Positions 1 to 11,140 of a stretch of 64,000 nucleotides of DNA are shown one piece after another. The notes under the pieces were generated by a model, which ran no database searches, had not been told where the DNA came from, and saw nothing but the letters and a program-made list of their open reading frames with translations. Source of the stretch: an uncultured Paracoccaceae bacterium (GTDB lineage Bacteria; Pseudomonadota; Alphaproteobacteria; Rhodobacterales; Rhodobacteraceae); assembly GCA_947501555.1 (NCBI GenBank), contig CANMWG010000001.1, forward strand, positions 992,001 through 1,056,000, read 5' to 3'. The translations under genes and the position numbers were made by a program. How positions within the stretch are numbered: the stretch's first letter is position 1; each line of letters starts with the position of its first letter.

Positions 1-215
1 TGTACGCAATGCTGGATATTCGGTCTACTGGGCTGGATGGTGAGACTTTTGCCAATGGTCTGCTGGATGCCGAAAATATCGCCGTGATGCCGGGCGAGAG
101 CTTTGGAAAAGCTGCAGCAGGTCATGTCCGTGTCGCGATGACAGTTGATGATGACAGCTACGTCGCAGCGCTTGATCGGCTGGTTGCCTTCGCCAAAGCT
201 CAAGTTTCGGAATAG
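1..215 (+). CDS. PLP-dependent aminotransferase, class I (C-terminal fragment)
   Basis: An open frame enters from the left edge of the window and ends at TAG 213-215, giving about 70 C-terminal residues. The stretch around NIAVMPGESFGKAAAGHVRV is typical of the C-terminal small domain of fold-type I aspartate/alanine-type aminotransferases, where a conserved Arg (here in HVRVAM) binds the substrate carboxylate. An ATG at 9 lies in the same frame but falls inside the conserved fold, so it is not a start. The substrate cannot be told from this fragment. Confidence 0.75.
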   Translation, partial: YAMLDIRSTGLDGETFANGLLDAENIAVMPGESFGKAAAGHVRVAMTVDDDSYVAALDRLVAFAKAQVSE

Positions 216-265
216 ACGCCCGATTTCAGGCGGCATGGGCCGCGGGAATCGCCTAGTGTCTGATC

Positions 266-1339
266 ATGTTGTTTGATCTTCCTTCCGATACCGTCCTCTA
301 CGAGGCATTAATCAAGCGCGATCCGTGTTTTGATGGGCACGCCTTTGTCGGCGTCACCTCAACAGGGGTGTTTTGCCGTCTGACCTGCCCTGCGCGCAAA
401 CCCAAACGTGAAAACTGCCGGTTCTTTGGACAAGTGGCATCAGCGATCGAGGCCGGGTTTCGCCCTTGCAAACGTTGCCACCCTTTGGCCCCTGCCGCCG
501 CGGCTGACCCGAGCATTCAAATTTTGCTGGCCGCTTTGGACAAAAAGCCCACCTATCGGTGGGGCGAAACGGACGTTGCGAATTTGGGGCTTGATCCGTC
601 AACCGTTCGCCGCAGTTTCAAGAGACAATTTGGCATGACTTTCCTTGAAATGGCCCGGCAACGGCGGCTCGCTCATGGCTTTAGCGCGCTGAGCGAAGGC
701 AAAGTCATTGATGCGCAGCTTGAGGCCGGGTTTGATAGCCCTGCCGCCTTCCGCACGGCCTTTGCCAAGCTTCTCGGGGCGGCACCCGATCAATTTCGCA
801 CCGACGCAATGCTGCGTGCCAGTCCCATTGAGACCCCCATCGGCACAATGATTGCCGTCAGTGACGACACAGCTCTGCATTTGCTTGAGTTTGCAGATCG
901 CAAGGCGCTTCCGGCTGAGCTGAAACGGCTCAGTAAAATGACGAAAGGCAGTATCGGTGTTGGGGATACCAGTGTCACCAAGGCGCTTAGCCAAGAATTA
1001 TGCGATTACTTTGAAGGCAAAGATGACACCTTCAAAACACCACTGGTCATGCATGGAACCCCCTTCACCCGGCAAGTCTGGACCGCATTGCGCGCTATCC
1101 CGGCAGGCCAAACTCGCAGTTACAGCGCCTTGGCCCAAAGCATCGACGCGCCCACCGCAACCCGCGCGGTGGCACGGGCCAATGGCGCAAACCAAATCGC
1201 CATTCTGATCCCCTGCCACCGCGTGATTGGCGCAGATGGAACCCTTACGGGTTACGGCGGCGGGTTGTGGCGCAAACAACGTCTGATCGAACTTGAACAG
1301 CACTACGCACAAAGGAGGCACCATGCCACATCCCGCTGA
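266..1339 (+). CDS. ada: Bifunctional Ada: DNA alkylation repair methyltransferase and transcriptional activator
   Basis: Repairs O6-methylguanine and methylphosphotriesters, and after self-methylation activates the adaptive response. The 357 residues match E. coli Ada (354). Zn-binding cysteines are at 37, 41, 68 and 71 (FCRLTC and PCKRC), with the phosphotriester acceptor among them. An AraC-type helix-turn-helix follows at about residues 85-180, then the methyltransferase domain with PCHRVIG and acceptor Cys317. All key residues are present. The next gene starts inside the last 17 bases of this one, suggesting co-transcription. Confidence 0.95.
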   Translation: MLFDLPSDTVLYEALIKRDPCFDGHAFVGVTSTGVFCRLTCPARKPKRENCRFFGQVASAIEAGFRPCKRCHPLAPAAAADPSIQILLAALDKKPTYRWGETDVANLGLDPSTVRRSFKRQFGMTFLEMARQRRLAHGFSALSEGKVIDAQLEAGFDSPAAFRTAFAKLLGAAPDQFRTDAMLRASPIETPIGTMIAVSDDTALHLLEFADRKALPAELKRLSKMTKGSIGVGDTSVTKALSQELCDYFEGKDDTFKTPLVMHGTPFTRQVWTALRAIPAGQTRSYSALAQSIDAPTATRAVARANGANQIAILIPCHRVIGADGTLTGYGGGLWRKQRLIELEQHYAQRRHHATSR

Positions 1340-2132
1340 GACATTCCGCGCGCTGCACCAAAAAGGCGACCCACTGTTGATGGTCAACATTTGGGACTGC
1401 GGATCGACAAAAATGATGCAAGCCATGGGGGCCAAGGCGCTCGCGACCTCTTCTTCGGCGCATGCATTCACCTTGGGCCGTCCCGATGGTGGCACAATCA
1501 CCCGCGACGAAGCATTGGCACATGCCCAAGACATCCTGTCGGTCGCGAAGGTGCCAGTCCAAGGTGATTTCGAGAATGGGTTTGGAGATACCCCAGAGAT
1601 TTGCGCAGAAACTGTGCGATTGGCTGCAGAGGTTGGCTTGGCCGGCATCTGCATCGAAGACATCGCCCTACCGACGCACGAAGCCTATGCCTTCGATCTA
1701 GCAGTCGAACGGATCAAAGCCTCCGTGGCTGCGGCGCGCGACCTACCCAACGACTTTGTATTGACCGCCCGGGCCGATGGGATCTTGCGCGGCCAATACG
1801 GCACAGATGAAGCCATCCAGCGATTGCAAGCCTTTGAGGCCGCAGGGGCGGACTGTCTCTTTGCTCCTATGCCCCCGGATATGGATGCATTGGCCAAAAT
1901 TTGTGCGACAACAAAGGCGCCCGTGAACGCGATTGTGGCTGGACAATTCACAAAGCAGGCTGTGGTTGATTTTGCACATCTCGGCGTTGGCCGGTTGTCG
2001 CTCGGCGGATCGCTGGCAAGGGCAACACACCGTGCCATGCACGATGCCGCCAGTGAAATGTTCGGCAGCGGCCAATTCGATACTTTGCAACGGGGCATTG
2101 ATAGCCGGACCATCGACGACCTGTTGCAATAA
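1323..2132 (+). CDS. Isocitrate lyase/PEP mutase superfamily protein
   Basis: A 269-residue member of the PEP mutase/isocitrate lyase superfamily (oxaloacetate decarboxylase-like, (beta/alpha)8 fold). MVNIWDCGS near the N-terminus and the acidic GDFENGFGD segment near residue 80 match the Mg-binding loop of the family. The start at 1323 is chosen because a strong Shine-Dalgarno (AAAGGAGG, 1311-1318) precedes it; an upstream in-frame ATG at 1293 lacks one. The gene overlaps ada by 17 bases. Pairing with ada gives no clear functional link, and the substrate (a 2-oxo or phosphono acid) is not determined by sequence. Confidence 0.85.
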   Translation: MPHPAETFRALHQKGDPLLMVNIWDCGSTKMMQAMGAKALATSSSAHAFTLGRPDGGTITRDEALAHAQDILSVAKVPVQGDFENGFGDTPEICAETVRLAAEVGLAGICIEDIALPTHEAYAFDLAVERIKASVAAARDLPNDFVLTARADGILRGQYGTDEAIQRLQAFEAAGADCLFAPMPPDMDALAKICATTKAPVNAIVAGQFTKQAVVDFAHLGVGRLSLGGSLARATHRAMHDAASEMFGSGQFDTLQRGIDSRTIDDLLQ

Positions 2133-2162
2133 AAAAGAAAGGCCCGCAGAAAACTGCGGGCC
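2131..2162 (-). terminator. Intrinsic terminator of the omp gene
   Basis: A perfect 9-bp stem (GGCCCGCAG at 2141-2149, loop AAAA, CTGCGGGCC at 2154-2162) is followed on the minus strand by TTTCTTTTTT. It lies about 70 bases past the stop of the outer membrane protein gene. On the plus strand no T-tract follows, so it would serve the facing gene only weakly. Confidence 0.85.
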
Positions 2163-2232
2163 CTCAGCAAACATCTCAGGCAACGGTTTTTGGGGGAAGG
2201 GACAGAAGACCTGAGACGCCTGTTCGATAAGC

Positions 2233-2862
2233 TTAGAACTGGAACGATACGCGCGCCGTTGCAGTTGTTGCGTCAATATCAACACCAGTACCGTCGAAAT
2301 CTTCGAACTGATGCTGCAGAATTTCACCACCAACCCGCAAGCTGTCGCTCAGGCGGTATTCCACACCGATACCGGCGAAGCCGCCCGTATCATCAGTATC
2401 GAAGGCTGCGGCACCAGAAGATGTATTCGCCTGCGCGATACCACCAGTCACATAAGGCAACCAGCTGCCGGCATCATAGCCAACACGCAACTTGGCGCGG
2501 GCGACGGAATCAAGGGCGACATCAGCGGTCTCATCCTCAATCTCGGTGCCATCAATGTCGATCTCACCACCAATAACCCAGCTACCTAAATCGTAAAGGT
2601 AACCCGCATGGGCCCCATACAGCAGACCGTCGGGATCCTCGGTCAGCGCATCTGAGTCCAACTGGCCGTAGCCAAGCTGACCACCGGCGTAAAAACCAGT
2701 CCAATCTGATCCCGAAAAGACCGGCACAGGCGTCGGCGCGACCGGAACAGGCGTGGGTGCTGGTACTGGCTCTGCCAGACCACCGGCTGAGGCCATGCCT
2801 GCAAAGACGGCCAATGGGGCAGCCAACATGCTCGTGCGGACTAATTTGAATGTCGTTTTCAT
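2233..2862 (-). CDS. Outer membrane beta-barrel protein
   Basis: A 209-residue secreted barrel. The signal peptide covers residues 1-26 (cleavage after GMASA). A Pro/Val-rich spacer (about 32-49, PVPAPTPVPV repeats) is followed by alternating strands of the OmpA-like/porin-family 8-strand barrel type (DWTGFYAGGQLGYG at the start, C-terminal VSFQF). The final Phe is the usual BAM-recognition residue. No OmpA peptidoglycan-binding domain follows. The gene stands alone between facing terminator 2131-2162 and an AT-rich 214-base leader (2863-3076). The ligand or role is unknown. Confidence 0.88.
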   Translation of the reverse strand: MKTTFKLVRTSMLAAPLAVFAGMASAGGLAEPVPAPTPVPVAPTPVPVFSGSDWTGFYAGGQLGYGQLDSDALTEDPDGLLYGAHAGYLYDLGSWVIGGEIDIDGTEIEDETADVALDSVARAKLRVGYDAGSWLPYVTGGIAQANTSSGAAAFDTDDTGGFAGIGVEYRLSDSLRVGGEILQHQFEDFDGTGVDIDATTATARVSFQF

Positions 2863-3076
2863 TTTATTCTCCGTTCATTCGGGTTGTCGTCCGGTACAAG
2901 TGACATCGAAAATGCTAAGAACAATGCCCCTCACATGCCTGTGAATTCATTCGGCGCGTTTGAGCGGAGTTTCAGCCAAAATCTAGGCCATTTACCGCCT
3001 ATATTTGCCACAATTCATAACTATGAGCGTCATTGTGTCGCATTTGGCGGCTTTTTGCGCCCAATTCTGGCTTTTT

Positions 3077-4180
3077 TTAGTCAGGCCTTGTGGGCCAGGC
3101 AATCCGACCACCGGTCATTGGATCCGGGATTCCCGTGGTTGTGGGGGCAGAAATTGGTAATCCTCTTGCCGCACGGACAGCAAGATACGCAAAAGCCTGC
3201 GCTTCAAGCATATCGCCGTTCAAACCGACGTCTTCGACCGCTGCGACATCGCACTCCAATGCGAGAGCCAACCCATTCATAATGGTCCGATTGCGTCGCC
3301 CGCCCCCCGTGACCAAAATCCGTGCCGGAGGGGCTGGGCATTGCGTGATGGCATGGGCTACGCTGATCACAACTGCCAACGTCAACGTGGCCACAGCATC
3401 CGCATCTTTCAACGTTGCCACTGCAGCCCCAAGATCGGCAAAAGCATCGCGGTCCAGCGATTTGGGCGGTTCCTGGTCAAAGTACGGATGCGCCATGAAG
3501 GCTTTCACGATATCCGCGTCGGCTTCCCCCTTTTTCGCCAATGCTCCTTTGGCGTCAAAAGGCTTGTTGCGCCGCAGCATCATCAGATCGTTGATCGGCG
3601 CGTTCGCGGGGCCGGTGTCAAAAGCCACCAGTGCGCCGTTGTCAGCCGGGTCCGACAGTGCCGGGTTCACCCATGTCAGGTTCCCCACCCCGCCCAGGTT
3701 CAAGAAGACAACGGGCTCTTCGGCTTTGATCCATTTGGCCAAAGCAAAATGAAAGAAGGGGGCCAAGGGCGCGCCCTGCCCACCTGCACCGACGTCGGCC
3801 GTACGAAAATCCCATGCAATAGGATAACCCAAGGCATCTGCCAGATGTTGTCCATTTCCGCATTGATGGGTGCCGCGACCACCCGGATCATGTGCCAGCG
3901 TTTGGCCATGGAACCCGGCGACGTCGACGTAACCAAGCGCGAACATTGCCTCCCAGTGGGCGTATTCCACGATCCCTGCAGCGTCCCGGACATCATCATC
4001 CTGCCAAAGCCCCAGATGCTGACGCAGGAATTGCCGCTCATCCGCGCCGTAAGGCCGATAGACGGTCCCACCAAAGCCCGCAATCTCGACCCCGTCGGTC
4101 ACGACAATTGCCGCGTCGACCCCATCAAGTGAGGTGCCAGACATCGTACCAAGGGCTGTGACCAAGTCTTCCTGCAACAT
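3077..4180 (-). CDS. anmK: Anhydro-N-acetylmuramic acid kinase
   Basis: Phosphorylates and hydrolyses 1,6-anhydro-MurNAc during peptidoglycan recycling in the cytoplasm. The 367 residues match the family size. The ATP-binding signature GTMSGTSLDGVDAAIV lies at residues 11-26, with VFLNLGGVGNLTWV, AFDTGPANAPIND and VTGGGRRNRTIM further on. The start at 4180 is preceded by GGGAAAG on the minus strand; a longer frame to 4414 would run through the tyrS promoter and start and is rejected. It is divergent from tyrS with 63 bases between starts. Confidence 0.95.
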   Translation of the reverse strand: MLQEDLVTALGTMSGTSLDGVDAAIVVTDGVEIAGFGGTVYRPYGADERQFLRQHLGLWQDDDVRDAAGIVEYAHWEAMFALGYVDVAGFHGQTLAHDPGGRGTHQCGNGQHLADALGYPIAWDFRTADVGAGGQGAPLAPFFHFALAKWIKAEEPVVFLNLGGVGNLTWVNPALSDPADNGALVAFDTGPANAPINDLMMLRRNKPFDAKGALAKKGEADADIVKAFMAHPYFDQEPPKSLDRDAFADLGAAVATLKDADAVATLTLAVVISVAHAITQCPAPPARILVTGGGRRNRTIMNGLALALECDVAAVEDVGLNGDMLEAQAFAYLAVRAARGLPISAPTTTGIPDPMTGGRIAWPTRPD

Positions 4181-4243
4181 CCACTTTCCCTTGCGCGTTG
4201 ACGTGACTATAGAGTGCACCGTGTAACCGGCAGGAACAAGATA

Positions 4244-5494
4244 ATGACTTACCACCCTAAATCCGAATTCATCGCCATTATGATGGAACGCGGCTTCTTG
4301 GCCGATTGCACGGATTATCAAGGACTTGATGATGCGTTGAGCAATCAAGTTGTGCCTGCTTATATCGGATTCGACGCGACTGCCAAGTCGTTGCATGTGG
4401 GTTCTTTGATCCAAATTATGATGCTGCGTTGGCTACAGAAAACCGGACACAAACCCATCACACTGATGGGCGGCGGGACCACCAAAGTGGGCGACCCTTC
4501 CTTTCGCGCCGACGAACGGCCGCTGCTTGGTCCCGAACAGATCGACGCGAATATCGCAGGGATAAAAGAGGTCTTTTCGGCTTACCTTGACTATGGTGAT
4601 GCGCCCACGGACGCGCTGATGATTAATAATGCCGAGTGGCTGGATGGGCTAAACTATCTTGATTTCCTGCGCGATATCGGACGGCATTTCTCGATCAATC
4701 GCATGCTGTCATTTGAAAGCGTCAAGTCGCGGCTGGACCGGGAACAATCCCTGTCGTTCCTCGAATTCAACTACATGATCCTGCAGGCTTACGATTTTCT
4801 TGAGCTGAACCGCCGCTATGGCTGCCTGTTGCAGATGGGCGGGTCGGATCAATGGGGCAATATCGTCAACGGGATCGATTTGACCCGCCGCGTCTTGGAT
4901 CATGAAATCTACGGGCTGACATCTCCGCTGTTGACCACCAGTGATGGCAAGAAAATGGGGAAATCCTTGGCAGGTGCCATTTGGCTTAATGCCGACATGC
5001 TGTCGCCTTACGAATTTTGGCAGTTCTGGCGGAACACCACGGATGCCGACACCGGCCGCTTCCTCAAGCTTTACACAGAGCTGCCGGTTGCGGAATGCGA
5101 CAGGCTGGGCGCATTGGCGGGTTCTGAGATAAACGAAGCCAAAATCATTCTCGCCAATGAGGTAACCACATTACTGCACGGAGCCGACGCCGCAAAGGCT
5201 GCCGAGGCGACCGCCCGCGAAGTCTTTGAAAAAGGCGGCATTGGGGACGATTTGCCGACGCTCACCCTATCAAAGGCCGATGTGCAGGACGGTATTTCCA
5301 TTGTACAGCTTCTTGTGCGCTCTGGGCTGGCAGGAAGTGGCAGAGAAGCCAAGCGCCTGATCGCTGACAATGGCGCACGCCTGAACGATGCACCATTGAC
5401 GGACGCAAGTCTTGTCATGGATGCGGCAGCTTTGGCGGCACCAATCAAGCTCAGCGCCGGCAAAAAGCGCCATGCTTTGGTGCGGATCGGCTAA
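4244..5494 (+). CDS. tyrS: Tyrosyl-tRNA synthetase
   Basis: Charges tRNA-Tyr in the cytosol. The protein has 416 residues. The class I signature HVGS is at residues 51-54 and KMGKS at 237-241. A C-terminal S4 RNA-binding domain (about 350-416, [16 protein letters not shown]) completes it. The start at 4244 matches family N-termini; an upstream in-frame ATG at 4214 adds ten unconserved residues. The stop codon shares two bases with the stop of a small facing ORF. No leader T-box is visible. Confidence 0.96.
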   Translation: MTYHPKSEFIAIMMERGFLADCTDYQGLDDALSNQVVPAYIGFDATAKSLHVGSLIQIMMLRWLQKTGHKPITLMGGGTTKVGDPSFRADERPLLGPEQIDANIAGIKEVFSAYLDYGDAPTDALMINNAEWLDGLNYLDFLRDIGRHFSINRMLSFESVKSRLDREQSLSFLEFNYMILQAYDFLELNRRYGCLLQMGGSDQWGNIVNGIDLTRRVLDHEIYGLTSPLLTTSDGKKMGKSLAGAIWLNADMLSPYEFWQFWRNTTDADTGRFLKLYTELPVAECDRLGALAGSEINEAKIILANEVTTLLHGADAAKAAEATAREVFEKGGIGDDLPTLTLSKADVQDGISIVQLLVRSGLAGSGREAKRLIADNGARLNDAPLTDASLVMDAAALAAPIKLSAGKKRHALVRIG

Positions 5495-5655
5495 AGCAAC
5501 AGTAAATCGACCACAAAAATCGTCACTCCAATAGGGAAAGTGATGATCGCGGCAATAACTGCGGCCCCAAGGGCCGTTGGGCGCGGTGCAGGTGCTGCCA
5601 CACCGGACACGGTGCGGCGTTTGGATGTACGATGTAACATGGGCCCATTAACCAT
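5491..5655 (-). CDS. Small single-span membrane protein, hypothetical
   Basis: A 54-residue ORF (ATG 5653-5655, TAG 5491-5493) with a basic N-terminus (HRTSKRRTV), a short Pro/Ala linker, then one strongly hydrophobic segment (about residues 30-54, [20 protein letters not shown]) running to the end. The arrangement predicts an N-in single-pass membrane peptide. Its stop overlaps the tyrS stop on the other strand. An internal Met at residue 6 is a possible start, and no strong Shine-Dalgarno is visible. Function unknown; the clean membrane topology is the main reason to take it as real. Confidence 0.5.
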   Translation of the reverse strand: MVNGPMLHRTSKRRTVSGVAAPAPRPTALGAAVIAAIITFPIGVTIFVVDLLLL

Positions 5656-5686
5656 GGTTTAGGTTTCTGATGGCTTAACGGGCGCT

Positions 5687-6514
5687 ATGAATTCTGCACT
5701 AGCCCTGCCCTTGCAACAACATCCCAGCTTTGCTGCGGCGCTTCGCATGCTGGGGCAACCTGTCACGCTACAAGATCTAGAGCATGCGGCGACCGTTGTG
5801 ACGCTGCAACGGTGCGGTATTTCTTTCGCATCTCGTGGGCCGATTTGGCGGACACCGACAGAACTGGCCGAAAAGACCAGGCAACTGCGCCAATCCGGCC
5901 TGCGTCTGATCAACGCGGACGCAGACGACCCGATGGCTTACCGCCAAGCCGGTTTCCGGCTGATCCACTCACCCGCCAGCGTAGCCGAGATGGATATTGG
6001 CGGTATAGAGCAAGACATCCTTGCCCGCGCCCGCAGCAAATGGCGCAACATCTGGCGCCGTAGCCACAACAGCAGGCTGAACTTCCAGCACGAACGCTTT
6101 AGCAAACAGAAACACGCTTGGCTTTTGGAGGCAGACCTGCACCAACAGCAAAAAAAGCGCTTTCGCGCCCTGCCTCACACCTTGATCGAAGCCTATGCCG
6201 TCCATCAGCGCAAGGATGTGATTGCCCATATCGCCTATCGCAAGCGAGACCCAGTCGCGGCGATGTTGTTCCTGTTGCACCATCCGGTAGCGACTTATCA
6301 TCTTGGCTGGGCAAGTGATGATGCAAAGCGCTGCGGCGCACATCACCGGTTGCTGATGGATGCAGCAATCAGGTTGGGCGGACGCGGTTTCACCCGGCTT
6401 GACCTTGGCCAGGTTGCGACAGACACCACGCCGGGGCTAGCCCGGTTCAAGATCGGGACCGGTGCCGTTGTACGTCCGCTGGGGGGGACCTGGCTTCGAA
6501 TTCCGGGGCTTTAG
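5687..6514 (+). CDS. GNAT-fold (FemAB-like) N-acyltransferase
   Basis: A 275-residue protein with an N-terminal region of weak similarity and a C-terminal acyltransferase-like half (about 150-265: VIAHIAYRKRDPVAAMLFLLHHPVATYHLGWAS, then a late helix and GLARFKIGTGAVV). This arrangement is seen in FemAB/GNAT-like proteins that transfer acyl or amino-acyl groups. Substrate unknown. The C-terminal end is followed after 73 bases by the PhzF gene, so the two may be co-transcribed. Confidence 0.65.
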   Translation: MNSALALPLQQHPSFAAALRMLGQPVTLQDLEHAATVVTLQRCGISFASRGPIWRTPTELAEKTRQLRQSGLRLINADADDPMAYRQAGFRLIHSPASVAEMDIGGIEQDILARARSKWRNIWRRSHNSRLNFQHERFSKQKHAWLLEADLHQQQKKRFRALPHTLIEAYAVHQRKDVIAHIAYRKRDPVAAMLFLLHHPVATYHLGWASDDAKRCGAHHRLLMDAAIRLGGRGFTRLDLGQVATDTTPGLARFKIGTGAVVRPLGGTWLRIPGL

Positions 6515-6587
6515 CGGGTTTTCGGCGGATGGCGCCGATGGTAAGCTTGGGCGAAGTGCCTGGGGGGATCGCTACGATGCAAGCACA

Positions 6588-7439
6588 ATGACCGGTTTTG
6601 TTGTCTATGATGTGTTCACAGATGCAGCCTTTGGCGGAAACCCATTGGCTGTGATCCCAGATGCATCGGCTCTACCCGAGGCAGACTTGCAAAAAGTCGC
6701 CCGTGAATTCAATTTTTCAGAGACGACATTCGTTTATCCCGCTGAAAATCCGGCACATACAGCGCGCGTCCGGATCTTCACCCCAACGATGGAGGTCCCT
6801 TTTGCCGGGCACCCGACAATAGGAACCGCAATCGCACTGCGCGACGCCGGGCAAACAGGTGACATGGTGCTGGAACTCGGGATCGGACCCGTCCCTTGCC
6901 ACTTTGACCACGACGGCGCTGCATTCACGGTCTCTGAGCCGTTGCAACGGCTCGCCATGCCTGAACCAGATCTTGTTGCGGCCTCACTTGGGCTGCCGGT
7001 CACGGCCATTGATTTATCTCTTCATGCGCCCGTGCAGGCCAGCCTTGGGCTGCCATTTGTTATCACGGCGCTGAAGTCTACGGCGGATCTGGATGCATGC
7101 GCCCCGTCCATTTCAGATATGCGACGGGGCGTAGCGCTCTACCCCGGGGGGACAGATTTTGCCCAGTTCGCCTATGTCCGCGACGGCAATCAGATCGCGG
7201 CACGGATGTTCGCACCCTTGGACAATATCCCCGAAGACCCAGCCACCGGCAGTGCGGCGGCAACATTGGCTGCATTGCTGACGGAATGCCTGGGCGAGCC
7301 ACAGCGTTTGATGATCACCCAAGGGGTTGCCATGGGGCGGCCATCTGTGATCACTGCGGCGACACAGGGGACAGCACCCGTCAATGTCACCATCAGCGGG
7401 CAGGCCGTGCGGACAATGGAAGGCACATTGGTCTACTAG
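6588..7439 (+). CDS. PhzF family isomerase/epimerase
   Basis: A 283-residue protein of the PhzF/diaminopimelate-epimerase-like fold. FVVYDVFTDAAFGGNPLAV at the N-terminus, the catalytic Glu in FNFSETTFVYP, and DPATGSAAATLAALL near residue 220 are family signatures. Members isomerise varied small molecules; no phenazine genes are nearby, so phenazine synthesis is not implied. The start at 6588 is taken from the conserved N-terminus; a longer frame from 6462 overlaps the previous gene and is not conserved. Confidence 0.88.
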   Translation: MTGFVVYDVFTDAAFGGNPLAVIPDASALPEADLQKVAREFNFSETTFVYPAENPAHTARVRIFTPTMEVPFAGHPTIGTAIALRDAGQTGDMVLELGIGPVPCHFDHDGAAFTVSEPLQRLAMPEPDLVAASLGLPVTAIDLSLHAPVQASLGLPFVITALKSTADLDACAPSISDMRRGVALYPGGTDFAQFAYVRDGNQIAARMFAPLDNIPEDPATGSAAATLAALLTECLGEPQRLMITQGVAMGRPSVITAATQGTAPVNVTISGQAVRTMEGTLVY

Positions 7440-7500
7440 CGGCACTGGCAACCAGACCATAGGGCGGTTATGAACAAAGCAGACAACCATTGGGGTCACA

Positions 7501-7920
7501 ATGACGAACACCATTCTTGACCGCTGCGAGGCAAACGGATTGCGCATGACAGAACAGCGCAGAACGATTGCAGGTGTGCTGCAAGATGCACAGGACCATC
7601 CGGACGTCGAAGAGCTCTATAACCGAGCCTCCACGGCCGATCCGCGCATTTCGCTCGCAACCGTTTACCGGACTGTGAAGCTGTTCGAAGAGGCCGGCAT
7701 CCTCGAAAAACACGAATTTGGTGATGGGCGTGCGCGCTATGAACCTGCAGACCGTGACCATCACGATCATCTGATTGACGTACACTCCGGCGAAGTCGTG
7801 GAATTCGTAGACCCCGAGATTGAAGAACTACAGGAAAAGATCGCGGCCAAACTGGGTTATCGGCTGATGGGGCACAGGCTAGAGCTTTATGGCGTCCCCC
7901 TGTCTGACAAGGGCGATTAG
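7501..7920 (+). CDS. fur: Fur family metalloregulator (Fur/Mur type)
   Basis: A 139-residue metal-responsive repressor. A winged helix lies at about residues 8-80 (SLATVYRTVKLFEEAGI recognition helix), followed by the dimer/metal domain with HHDHLID at 87-93 and EELQEKIAAKLGYRLMGHRLELYGV. There is no C-terminal CxxC, as in alphaproteobacterial Fur/Mur, many of which respond to manganese. The sequence does not look like Irr, which lacks this YRTVKLFE form. The DMT transporter gene begins three bases after the stop. Confidence 0.88.
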   Translation: MTNTILDRCEANGLRMTEQRRTIAGVLQDAQDHPDVEELYNRASTADPRISLATVYRTVKLFEEAGILEKHEFGDGRARYEPADRDHHDHLIDVHSGEVVEFVDPEIEELQEKIAAKLGYRLMGHRLELYGVPLSDKGD

Positions 7921-7923
7921 CGT

Positions 7924-8814
7924 TTGGAAAATTTACGCGGCGCGGCCTTCATGGTCTTTGCGATGTTTTCCTTTGCGGTCGAAGACACCCTGATCAAGGT
8001 ACTGTCCGTGACAATGCCTGTCGGGCAAATCCTGTCTTTGATATGTCTTGGGGGTGTCTTGCTGTTTTTGGTGTGGTTTCTGATGCGTGGGATCCCGCTT
8101 TGGCAACCGGAATACCTCAATAACAAGGTCATGTTGCGCAGCCTTTGTGATGCGGTGGGGTCCTGTCTATTCATCACAGCACTGTCCTTGGTGCCGCTCA
8201 CGACGGCCTCGGCAGTGATCCAGGCCACGCCATTGGTCGTCGCCATGGGGGCCGCACTCTTTCTGGGGCAAACCATTGGATGGCGGCGCTGGTTGGCAAT
8301 TATCACAGGTTTCATCGGGGTCTTGATCATCATCCGGCCCGGCATGGACGGGTTTGTCCCCGCCACTCTTTTGGCTGTTGCGGGCATGTTCGGATTGGCC
8401 ACACGCGACCTACTGACCCGCAGCTTGACAGTCAGCCTATCCGGACCGCAGCTGGCGATACACACATTTACGATTATCATTCCAGCGGGATTGCTTTTGA
8501 TGTTGGGCCAAGGACAATCCGCTGTCATCCCAGATGCAAAGCAAATCGGATTGCTGGTGGGATGCGTGATTATCGGGGTCATCGCCTATCTGGCCATTGT
8601 GGCCGCTACGCGCACCGGCAATGCCGGCATTATCTCATCCTTTCGATATAGCCGCATGGTTTTTGCCTTGGCGCTTGGCTACGTCTTTTTCGCAGAAATA
8701 CCCGACCAAGCGACGCTGATCGGCGTCTTTATCATCATCGCCTCAGGCATATTCACTCTCTGGCGCGAAGCCCGCATGCACAGCGCTTCCCTTGCGGCAG
8801 AAGCCACGGTATAG
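7924..8814 (+). CDS. DMT superfamily (EamA) transporter
   Basis: An inner membrane protein of 296 residues with about ten hydrophobic segments arranged as two EamA repeats (about 1-140 and 145-285), typical of drug/metabolite exporters. Translation appears to start at TTG 7924, three bases after the fur stop, with AAGGG upstream; the N-terminal MENLRGAAFMVFAMFSFAVED agrees with relatives. Coupling to fur raises the question of metal-linked control, but the substrate cannot be read from sequence. Confidence 0.82.
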   Translation: MENLRGAAFMVFAMFSFAVEDTLIKVLSVTMPVGQILSLICLGGVLLFLVWFLMRGIPLWQPEYLNNKVMLRSLCDAVGSCLFITALSLVPLTTASAVIQATPLVVAMGAALFLGQTIGWRRWLAIITGFIGVLIIIRPGMDGFVPATLLAVAGMFGLATRDLLTRSLTVSLSGPQLAIHTFTIIIPAGLLLMLGQGQSAVIPDAKQIGLLVGCVIIGVIAYLAIVAATRTGNAGIISSFRYSRMVFALALGYVFFAEIPDQATLIGVFIIIASGIFTLWREARMHSASLAAEATV

Positions 8815-10711
<1,897 letters not shown>

Positions 10712-10724
<13 letters not shown>

Positions 10725-11140
10725 GCGCCGATCAGATCATCGCGCAACTCAAGCTACACCCGCATCCCGAGGGTGGCTATTACCGGCAAACTTGGGTTGC
10801 GGAGAACGAAGGGCGTCCTACCGGGACCTGCATCTATTTTTTACTGAAGCGAGGTGAGAACAGCCAATGGCATCACGTTGATGCGGTCGAAATCTGGCAT
10901 TATTACGCCGGTGCACCTTTGGTTCTGTCGATGGCCGCGACGGTAAATGGGCCAGCACAGGATTCAATACTCGGATCAGACTTAGCAGCAGGACAAGCCC
11001 CGCAATTGATCGTCCCCCAAGGACATTGGCAAGCCGCGCGCACAACAGGTGATTGGACCTTGGTCGGATGCACCGTGTCGCCCGGCTTTCACTTTGAAGG
11101 CTTCACACTGGCCCCCCCCGGGTTCGATATCCCGCGTTAG
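10712..11140 (+). CDS. Cupin domain protein, DUF985 family
   Basis: A 142-residue single-domain cupin. The family signature [13 protein letters not shown] is near the N-terminus, with [25 protein letters not shown] and [11 protein letters not shown] further on; His and Glu in these segments are the likely metal ligands. It matches the DUF985 family size and is a probable metal-dependent enzyme or sugar-binding protein of unknown substrate. Its stop overlaps that of the facing AIM24 gene by 4 bases. Confidence 0.88.

Noticed and set aside
4181..4414. 78-residue N-terminal extension of anmK
   Set aside because: It runs through the tyrS promoter and start and is not conserved in the family.
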